A DNA stretch of 64,000 nucleotides from Cristatella mucedo. Its lineage: Eukaryota; Bryozoa; Phylactolaemata; Cristatellidae. The position numbers and the translations under genes were made by a program. Under the pieces are notes generated by a model. That model was given only the letters and a program-made list of their open reading frames with translations, did not search any database and was not told where the DNA came from. Numbering within the stretch: position 1 is the first letter of the stretch; each line of letters opens with the position of its first letter. The DNA lies in NCBI GenBank assembly GCA_009760855.2, contig WPIO01000092.1:1300501-1364500 (forward strand). Reading direction: 5' to 3'. Positions 60,046-64,000 of this stretch are shown in pieces.

Positions 60046-60677
60046 AGAGAGAAAAAGAAAGAGAGAGAGAAAGAAAGAGAGAGAGAGCGAGAGCGCGCGC
60101 GCGAGAAAGCGAGAGTAAATGAACGCGAGTACGGAGGAGACGAGGGCCGGACATCGGCGAGTGACCGCGGCGAGCGACTAACGGAAGCAGAAATCGTGCT
60201 ATCTGTGGAAACCCGCACGCGCGCCTCCACAGATAGTGCGATGCGGGCGACCTAATGCGTTGGCTGTAGCTGTTTATAAATAAATAAGTAAATATATATA
60301 TTTCATTTTACAGCGCCTTAAATGAACTTAGTCTCTATTCAGGCGCTTCACGTACGCCGCGGGGCTCGAGCCTACGACCTCAGTCTGCAAATACATTCAC
60401 CCTGTCCTCGGTCGGGGCGAGCGCCTTAACCGCTGAGCCAAACCAGCTCAGCTGTGAGCGCCGAGCGCGTCCTGCTCGTCGCCCCGCTGACGAGTCACAC
60501 CCGGTGAGAGACCTGCCGCAGGGCTGAAGCCGGCGAAGTTTATTTTGCGCATACCTGAGAACCATCCGTCGTGCGTACGGAATGCGTACGGCGCAAAATC
60601 CCGCTATTTGCTTGGCCCAAAATCAGCGTCTGCGATGCTGCGACGGCGTGCGACGGCGACTCTCGCTCGGCTCACTC

Positions 60678-60748
<71 letters not shown>

Positions 60749-61808
60749 GTTATTTAAGTCGTTAGCCACGACTCTCCCCGCCACCGAACGCACCGAGCTC
60801 TCACCGGCGATGGCCATTTTGCTCGTAGCGCGAGCGAGCGCTCCGCGCCGTCGGTCGCGCCAGCGCACGCTCGCACTCGACGCCGTTGCGCTGCCGCGCC
60901 GCGAGCACAGATCGGAGGACCGCGAAGTACGCTAAGCGCCATCTTTGAGAGCTCAGACAGACATTCGAGCGGACGGCCGCCCGAAGAGGCGATCGCGCTA
61001 GCCCAACGCATTTCGGAAGAAACGAAACGCGAGCGCGGCTCTGTCGCCTACGTGCCCGTCACCCAGATCCCGGCCATTCCGCTTGACGCCGCCAGGCGCC
61101 GCTCGCGCGCAAGGCGCAGAGGCCGTGCGATCGGGCCTATCGATGCAGAGCCGCGCCGACTCGGGCAGCCAAGGCCGAGCAATCGGCGGCTGTCCGGAGC
61201 AGCCTCGCGAGTGAGCGTCGGCGGTTCATTTTGAGCCCGCGGCTGCTTCGCAAAGCTCGGATCTTTGCGAGAAATTGAGAGAGGGAGCCTCGATCTCGAG
61301 GTCGCCGCAAGATCGAGACAGCGGGGGTTGCAAGGGAAATTGCCATCGCGTGCGAAACAGCGATCGAGCACGGCCAGCCCTCCGCGGAGGGGGCGAAATG
61401 AGAGCCGCTCCGGGTACGCCGAAGTACGCGCGCTGCCGCCCGGCGGCTCCCCGGCGGCCGCCGTCGGATCGCAGCGCACGCCTGACGCTGCGCCGCGGCT
61501 GAAAGGGCAGCGACGATGACTCGCTCGCTCGCTCGCAGCCTGCGGTCGCTTCGCGCGGCCAGCGGGCGACGCACAGCGGGCGACGCGCAGCGTAGCGACG
61601 TTACCTGCGGCTGAGACAGCACGAGGCCTGGCTGCACGGCGCCAGTCAATAGCAGCAGCAGGAGCAGCAGGAGTAGCGGCGGCGGCGTCGGCGGAGCGGC
61701 GGCGGACCTCTGGCCTCGGCGAGCGGCCGCCTCTGGCAGACGGCCGCCGTCGGTCTTTCCTCGCTGCGTCCCGCTGCAGCCCGTCGAGGTCGCCTTTCGC
61801 ACGTCCAT
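42060..61808 (-). CDS. ADAMTSL6-like: ADAMTS-like matrix protein, ADAMTSL6/THSD4-like, incomplete at the 5' side
   Basis: Secreted ADAMTS-like glycoprotein without a protease domain. Family members 4 and 6 bind fibrillin and promote microfibril assembly (established). Eleven exons from 53340 down to 42060 join in frame into 637 residues: end of the cysteine-rich module (LDKCGLCGGLDFGCK), spacer (NINITERTPSRNYL, VNGDWTLSWSGDYAAAGTVF, KNPGITYEYAI), an Ala/Gln-rich linker, six TSRs each with a W-containing lead-in and six cysteines, and a PLAC domain ending CCASCTGRA and a TAG. TSR lead-ins such as WFYTEW and RWFAGQW, and the PLAC placement, match THSD4 better than other ADAMTS proteins I can recall. 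A signal-peptide exon at 61605-61808 is probably exon 1. The TSR1 and CELxC cysteine-rich exons expected between 53.3 and 61.6 kb were not found. Confidence 0.85.
42802..42940 (-). CDS. ADAMTS-like exon: TSR 6
   Basis: Acceptor GCGTTTCAG, donor GCG|GTGAGT. Encodes CSATCDAGIRRREVRCLPRD, QCDESTKPKETQSC and EMSACAS. Phase 0 in, one base out. Closely parallels the last TSR of THSD4. Confidence 0.93.
43446..43637 (-). CDS. ADAMTS-like exon: TSR 5
   Basis: Acceptor GGTTCTTCCAG, donor GCG|GTGAGA, phase 0 at both ends. Encodes CAGACAEGEQRRDVVCLRKV, DCQPHTKPSG, CRPRAC and the lead-in GEWFVSEYSA. CAGACAEG lacks the Ser/Thr before the second cysteine. Confidence 0.93.
44138..44330 (+). repeat. CA then CT-rich array
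   Basis: A short (CA)n, then a long (CT)n and imperfect CTCGCTCTCA repeats. In an ADAMTS-like intron, upstream of the TSR 5 exon on the + map. Confidence 0.9.
44510..44713 (-). CDS. ADAMTS-like exon: TSR 4
   Basis: Acceptor ACGCGCAG, donor GAG|GTGAGC, phase 0 at both ends. Encodes CSADCSEGHLTRRVHC, a Gly/Ser/Ala/Asp-rich loop, QQCKGSELC and the lead-in GRWFAGQWGE. Asp stands where Ser/Thr of the O-fucose motif is usual. Confidence 0.92.
44974..45144 (-). CDS. ADAMTS-like exon: TSR 3
   Basis: Acceptor CGTCCAG, donor CAG|GTAGAC, phase 0 at both ends. Encodes CSASCGAGGERSRSVAC, VDDALCAGTRP, CRTPC and the next lead-in AGAWFYTEWDDQ. The VDD and WFYTEW stretches parallel VDDEEC and WFLTEW in THSD4. 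Confidence 0.93.
45350..45412 (+). repeat. GC-rich triplet array next to a splice donor
   Basis: GGCGGCTGCTGCTGCTGCGG then (CGG)n to within 6 bases of the TSR 2 donor (45416-45417, - strand). Read in frame on the - strand it encodes poly-Ala. Confidence 0.95.
45418..45619 (-). CDS. ADAMTS-like exon: TSR 2
   Basis: Acceptor CGCTTGCAG, donor GAT|GTAAGC. Encodes RWEVSEWSGCSATCGRG, SACGAKKPSAQQTCRSSPC and the next lead-in YAWRAGNWSD. WxxxW and CSATCGRG fit C-mannosylation and O-fucosylation patterns of TSRs. Ends in phase 0 beside a GC-rich triplet run in the intron. Confidence 0.93.
45780..45909 (-). CDS. ADAMTS-like exon: rest of TSR 1, lead-in of TSR 2
   Basis: Acceptor CGTGCAG, donor GCCAG|GTGGGC. 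Encodes TQEQKVLCVKTPTMVATSEE then ERCSNLVRPEAP and RCSLQLCKA, giving the last cysteines of the repeat. Two bases in and two out fit both neighbours. Confidence 0.9.
46047..46115 (-). CDS. ADAMTS-like exon: start of post-spacer TSR 1
   Basis: Donor GAGG|GTGAGG. Encodes DGAERFQWRVSESLTACSAT and CGEG. The acceptor at 46116-46117 has a weak pyrimidine tract and was chosen because it gives the required phase, so the 5' edge is the least certain boundary in the gene. Confidence 0.75.
46568..46880 (-). CDS. ADAMTS-like exon: spacer end and Ala/Gln-rich linker
   Basis: Acceptor TTTCTGGGCAG, donor GATG|GTGAGG. Encodes MLSQAKNPGITYEYAIPLAK, the closing strand of the spacer, then a low-complexity Ala/Gln/Asp linker ending VDDRQAYD. 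THSD4 has a comparable long linker here. Starts in phase 0 and leaves one base. Confidence 0.88.
46881..48241. other. ADAMTS-like intron (spacer), GC-rich
   Basis: No repeat or exon recognised, and none is needed for the frame. Confidence 0.6.
48242..48411 (-). CDS. ADAMTS-like exon: spacer, middle
   Basis: Acceptor GACACAG, donor CTGCAG|GTGCGA. Encodes LLYKDSQKAIVNGDW, LSWSGDYAAAGTVFSYDRP and ARGPLTEDVQLQ, the beta-rich spacer core (NGxW, AGTxFxYxR and GPT/LxE patterns). Two bases in, none left over. Confidence 0.92.
48948..49085 (-). mobile_element. LINE A 3' terminal fragment
   Basis: About 135 bases matching the LINE A 3' UTR and last codons on the - strand (GTAACTCCGCAAAGCC, then CACTCACAGCCTAAGTGG). 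Lies in the intron between the two spacer exons of the ADAMTS-like gene, next to a LINE B copy. Confidence 0.75.
49092..49830 (-). mobile_element. LINE B, RT C-terminus and 3' end
   Basis: The longest LINE B copy here. On the - strand FLALLAGLPACALRRLQLVL and SSAARLVC (the LDYCNxLLAGLP box of L2-type RT), then UTR, hairpin and (AAT)n at 49093. Inserted in an ADAMTS-like intron. Confidence 0.82.
50352..50455 (+). mobile_element. Diverged LINE B 3' tail
   Basis: TGCAGCGATTTGTAAAGCTC, GATTTCCTTATACTAGGGTG and (TTA)n. The hairpin is degraded. Confidence 0.5.
50648..50742 (-). mobile_element. LINE B 3' hairpin fragment
   Basis: (AAT)n, TTTGATATAGCGCTCTCAGA and CTAGGCACTTTACATTTGCT, cut by a GA array that follows. 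Confidence 0.7.
50742..50815 (+). repeat. (GA)n array
   Basis: GTGAGTGAGTGAGCGAGT then GA repeat with GAAA variants, between two LINE fragments. Confidence 0.95.
50838..50985 (-). mobile_element. LINE A 3' terminal fragment
   Basis: Matches the LINE A 3' end on the - strand (CTCCGTCTGTAACTTC and CACTCACAGCCTAAACGG). It starts just after a GA array. Confidence 0.75.
51205..51705 (+). mobile_element. LINE B 3' end, uninterrupted reference copy
   Basis: Coding remains, CTCAAATCCTTTGGAGACCG, TGCTCCCAAAGCTTGGAACT, UTR, hairpin and (ATT)n. Shows the original join (CCAGGCTAAGC then ATCGTACC) that an insertion interrupts in the 16.6 kb copy. Confidence 0.8.
51706..53129. other. ADAMTS-like intron, GC-rich
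   Basis: No exon or mobile element recognised. A short run of GCCC units lies near 53005-53040. Confidence 0.55.
53130..53340 (-). CDS. ADAMTS-like exon: end of cysteine-rich module and start of spacer
   Basis: Acceptor TTGACAG, donor CTAG|GTAGGC. Encodes PDCDGVEGSGKRLDKCGLCG, DFGCKVMSGLF, GYVDVASIPKGAVNINITE and RTPSRNYL. NIT in NINITE is an N-glycosylation sequon. Leaves one base, matching the next exon. Confidence 0.92.
53341..54104. other. ADAMTS-like intron, expected site of missing exons
   Basis: The cysteine-rich exon carrying a CELxC-type motif should lie upstream on the - strand; no matching cysteine spacing was found here by eye. Confidence 0.4.
54105..54490 (+). repeat. (GA)n/(GACA) array, about 385 bp
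   Basis: Purine-rich on the + strand: a mix of GAGAGA and GACAGA, ending in about 60 bases of pure (GA)n. It lies in the large intron upstream of the first confirmed exon. Confidence 0.95.
55393..55525 (-). mobile_element. SINE S2
   Basis: TATATAGCGCCCCAAGAGAG, TCTCTATTCAGGCGCTTCAT, GGGGCTCGAGCCCACGACCT and CCGCTAGACCAAACC in reverse orientation. Followed by a long CT array. Confidence 0.8.
55528..55660 (+). repeat. (CT)n array
   Basis: Starts at the end of a SINE S2 copy; long pure CT stretch and then a short (TA)n. Confidence 0.95.
56445..56800 (-). mobile_element. Diverged LINE B 3' end
   Basis: TTAGCGCCCTCTAGGAATTA, a 3' UTR in reverse and GAAGCTCGTTCCAGGCTTTA, all with many changes. 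ADAMTS-like intron. Confidence 0.6.
56941..57075 (+). mobile_element. SINE S2
   Basis: Plus-strand copy: GGATTTGCCCAGAGGCTAAG, GGTCGTGGGCTCGAGCCC, AAATAGAGATTAAGTTCTCT and TGGCGCTATACACAT. Confidence 0.78.
57247..57332 (+). repeat. 10-bp minisatellite
   Basis: About eight imperfect units of GCCTCTCGGT. Confidence 0.85.
57389..57645 (+). repeat. (GA)/(GACA) array
   Basis: GAGAGACAGGGAGAGAGACA and similar, purine-rich on the + strand. Confidence 0.92.
57787..57930 (+). repeat. (GA)n then (ACAG)n array
   Basis: Clean tetranucleotide run of ACAG with three GCAG units, between two GA runs. Confidence 0.95.
58402..58441. repeat. Perfect 18-bp inverted repeat with 4-base loop
   Basis: Arms GCCCTTTCGCGCGCGGCA and its exact complement around AGGA. 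GC-rich, in the large 5' intron of the ADAMTS-like gene or upstream region. No T-run follows, and no family was recognised. Confidence 0.9.
59072..59228 (-). mobile_element. SINE S2
   Basis: GTAGCACCCTAAGAGAACTA, CTCTATTCAGACGCGCTTCA, GGGGCTCGAGCCCGTGACCT and CACTGGGCCAAACCAGG in reverse orientation. Confidence 0.8.
59861..60105 (+). repeat. 10-bp purine-rich satellite
   Basis: Higher-order repeat of GAGAGAGAAA-type decamers over about 200 bases, ending in GAGCGCGCGCG. Confidence 0.92.
60193..60242. repeat. 17-bp inverted repeat, two mismatches
   Basis: ATCGTGCTATCTGTGGA and TCCACAGATAGTGCGAT pair at 15 of 17 positions over a 16-base GC-rich loop. Confidence 0.75.
60274..60450 (-). mobile_element. 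SINE S2, best-preserved copy
   Basis: Reversed, the head reads GGTTTGGCTCAGCGGTTAAG (A box) and GTAGGCTCGAGCCCCG (B box), followed by GTGAAGCGCCTGAATAGAGA and TTAAGGCGCTGTAAAATG. The head resembles a Ser/Leu-type tRNA. Confidence 0.82.
60677..60747 (+). repeat. (CCG)n array, about 22 units
   Basis: Nearly pure CCG/GCC repeat in CpG-rich DNA about 0.9 kb downstream (on the - strand) of the signal-peptide exon. Length may vary between individuals. Confidence 0.97.
61605..61808 (-). CDS. Signal-peptide exon, probably exon 1 of the ADAMTS-like gene
   Basis: ATG at 61806-61808 opens 68 codons with a Pro- then Leu-rich core (PPPLLLLLLLLLLTGAVQPG) ending LVLSQPQ before a strong donor CAG|GTAACG, phase 0. 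The long N-region before the core is unusual, so an internal start is possible. Strand and position suit the 5' end of the ADAMTS-like gene, and THSD4 also has a Leu-rich signal peptide ending near QPS, but no sequence joins it to the exon at 53340. Confidence 0.5.
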
Positions 61809-62384
61809 CGCAGTACGCCGGCGCACGTGCGTGCGCGCGCGCGAGAGAGAGAGAGAGAGTTAGACCCGGCGAGGCGGTCTTCTGAATGACTGAGGGACGT
61901 CCGCGCCGCCAGGGTCTCACGAGGCGCGCGCGCGCGGCGGGCAGCCAATCGGACCCGAGCTCTCCCAGCTGGACTTGGCCTGCACGCCCACCAATCCGGC
62001 GGCGCGCACCCGCTGCGCGCCGCTCCGAGCGCCACTGGCGGCGAGCGGGCCGAGAGAAAGCGTCGCTTGCATTTAGCGATTCGACAAAGTCGGCCATTGA
62101 GGATGCCCGAGCAGCGGGCGGCGGCTTTTGTTCGCGGCCGCGTTCATCTGCGCCGAGGCGGCTAAAAATCGTCGTCGGCCATTGTTTTTCCGGCTGCCAT
62201 CCGTTTGGGCGTTCTCGCCTCTTCCCCATTCGCCGGCCTCCGACGACGTCGCTCGGACGACGTACGACCGGGCAGCTTCGTTTCCGGTGGCCTCGGCGCA
62301 GCCGCGCCGACCGAACGCCCGCCGCCGCCGCCATGCCGCTGCGACTAGTTGCGATTCTATCTGCGAAAGAACGCGCGCGCCCGC

Positions 62385-62387
<3 letters not shown>

Positions 62388-62462
<75 letters not shown>
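62388..62462 (+). repeat. (GA)n array
   Basis: About 36 GA units about 0.6 kb upstream, in - orientation, of the signal-peptide exon. Confidence 0.97.
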
Positions 62463-62463
<1 letters not shown>

Positions 62464-62469
62464 TGAGCA

Positions 62470-63903
62470 CAATTGAGTGATACGATCTCGAGATATCACC
62501 AAAAAAGCGCCAGATGAATGCCGACTCGGAGTCGCACAAAAAATTGCTCGGCAAACGTGCGGACAGAGGAGCTAGACGTAACGCGAGAGACCATTTAGCT
62601 GGGGGGGGGGTCGAGTGGGCACGGAGAGAAGCCGGAATTCCTGAAAGGGGAATGAACTTTGGTCGCGTCCGTGTCGATCGTTCAGAGACTAGACAGGAGG
62701 TGCGGACAGCAGTCGGGTGGCACGCCGCCTTTTTCTCTCAGCGCGCCGCCCAACTTGAAGGGCGCTTGCACATCCATCGTTCGCTGGCTGTCCTTGCGTA
62801 CGCCCCCCCCCCCCAAGGACAGCTCTCTTTCAGGAGCTAAGCTCGAGCTCAGCGGCTGCTCACCGTCGGCTGCGGCCGCGCTGCCGCCGCCGCCAGGTGG
62901 CCCCGTGCGCGCCCAGAGAGATAGAGAGAGACGTGCGCATGCGCGTGCGCGGCGGCGGCAGCGGCGCGCGCACGCGACTAGAGACCTGCGGAGCACGCGT
63001 CGCGTCACGAATCCGAGAGAGGCTGGCGCCCCGCGCCGCGAGCGCCGGCGGCGGCCGCGTGAGTAGCGGCCGCCGCCTCCTCCGCAGCGTGGCACATTCG
63101 CGATCTGGCCGCGTCTCCGCAAATCAGCATCGGCGATATTAAATTAGGATGCCGTGCGTGAGAGCGTCCGTCTGCCGCGTCTGCCGCGGCAGCGGCATGC
63201 GCGGCGCAGTGCGAAGCAGCTGCAGCGGTTCTCGCCGCTGCCGCTGCGTGCCACGCCTACGGCGGTCGGACGGTAGCGGACGCGCGCGAAAAATATTAGC
63301 TAGGCGGTCGCCTTCAATTAATAGCCTCTTCGGGACGGCGATTCCTAAAACAAAAAATTAAGGGTGAGCATGGCTAAGCCTCGGGGAAGAGTTGTAATGA
63401 AATAACAGCGAGTCTTTCGAGATTCCGTTGACCGGCGACGAAGCGAAGAAGAAGGCGTCTCTTTTTCTGGTCGCGTGCTACTGCTGATTACAGCGTCACT
63501 TTCGTTCCAGCGCTCTGGTCTGACGACGCGATCATCCAAAAAGAGATAGCTCAGCGCGGCGGCGCTAGACAGACATCGCACAGGGGATATGGCAGCGCTA
63601 GACAGGCAAAAATAATGCGGTCGCCGGGAGTTGAACCCGCTCTCGACCTATGAAACTACGCCCACGAGGCATACTGACGGTTGGCGTTTTGAGTGACGCT
63701 GTGAAAAAAACGAAGAGTGGGGAAAGAAAGGTCCATGCGGAAAGTGAGGCGCGCCGGAAAAGAGCGACGACGCAGAGGCGATGCAAGCTGCGACTTGCAG
63801 CGCTAGTATCGCTCGGGATGGTAATGCATCTAGCGTGGCGTACATCGCTGAGGAGTGCCGCGGTGGTGGCTAATCACCTCGCAGCTGCGGTCGTCGCCGT
63901 TTC
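62470..63903. other. CpG-rich region upstream of the signal-peptide exon
   Basis: GC-rich with few recognisable features; could include promoter and 5' UTR of the ADAMTS-like gene. A tRNA-like B box lies near 63620-63645 on the - strand but no full tRNA. Confidence 0.4.
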
Positions 63904-63908
63904 TCCTC

Positions 63909-63941
<33 letters not shown>

Positions 63942-64000
63942 GGGTCTCTCTTTGGGTCTCTCTCTCCCTCCCTCTCCCTCCCTCTCTCTCTTTCTCTCTC
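63904..64000 (+). repeat. (CT)n-rich array reaching the window end
   Basis: CT repeats with GGGT and CCCT interruptions, cut by the window edge. Confidence 0.93.

Noticed and set aside
61048-62502. Longest frame in the 3' part, 484 codons on the - strand
   Set aside because: Runs over a (GA)n array and Arg/Ala/Pro-rich GC-rich DNA in the frame beside the signal-peptide exon; a composition artefact.
63605-63670. tRNA gene on the - strand (GGTTCAACTCCCGG B box)
   Set aside because: The 5' acceptor strand that should pair with GGCGACCGC is missing and no D arm fits; at most a tRNA relic or SINE end.
40000-64000. GC-rich half as bacterial contamination or a misjoined contig
   Set aside because: It contains animal TSR/PLAC exons with GT-AG introns and the same LINE B, LINE A and SINE families as the left half.

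Overview
The window is metazoan nuclear DNA. It has split genes with GT-AG introns, non-LTR retrotransposons, tRNA-derived SINEs, hAT and pogo-like DNA transposons and dense microsatellites. The two split genes match vertebrate families clearly, but UBXN4 is diverged enough (by eye) to suggest an invertebrate or early-branching chordate. The species cannot be fixed from this sequence.

Three host genes are supported. (1) Positions 802-15790, + strand: the 3' seven coding exons of UBXN4 (erasin/UBXD2), an ER-membrane p97/VCP adaptor of ERAD. The thioredoxin-like N-terminus must lie upstream of the window. (2) Positions 31408-32364, - strand: a complete, intronless METTL9 (DREV), a protein-histidine N-methyltransferase with an N-terminal signal anchor. 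(3) Positions 42060-53340, - strand: eleven exons of an ADAMTS-like extracellular-matrix protein closest to ADAMTSL6/THSD4 (ADAMTSL4/6 group). They encode the cysteine-rich end, the spacer, six thrombospondin type 1 repeats and a terminal PLAC domain with stop codon. A separate signal-peptide exon at 61605-61808 is probably its first exon. The exon carrying TSR1 and the start of the cysteine-rich module was not found. All exon joins given for the two split genes are phase-consistent.

Layout. 0-16 kb: UBXN4 exons, with introns carrying CA/GT arrays, LINE fragments, two tRNA-derived SINEs and a SPIN-like hAT element with a perfect 8-bp target duplication. 16-31 kb: repeat-rich, with an almost intact L2/CR1-type LINE at 19275-22637 (endonuclease and RT frames joined by a -1 shift at A AAA AAC), LINE fragments, a pogo-like MITE and a nested self-insertion. 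31-40 kb: METTL9, a hAT-like element with an internal minisatellite, and another LINE fragment. About 40 kb: a palindrome and a (TA)n array mark a sharp change to GC- and CpG-rich sequence. 40-64 kb: the ADAMTS-like gene on the - strand in GC-rich DNA, with many GA/CT arrays.

The genes are not functionally linked. The shared features are mobile elements: one LINE family (called B here, with a GCGC hairpin and an ATT tail) shares its 3' end with a tRNA-derived SINE family, and copies lie on both sides of the composition boundary, so the GC-rich half belongs to the same genome.
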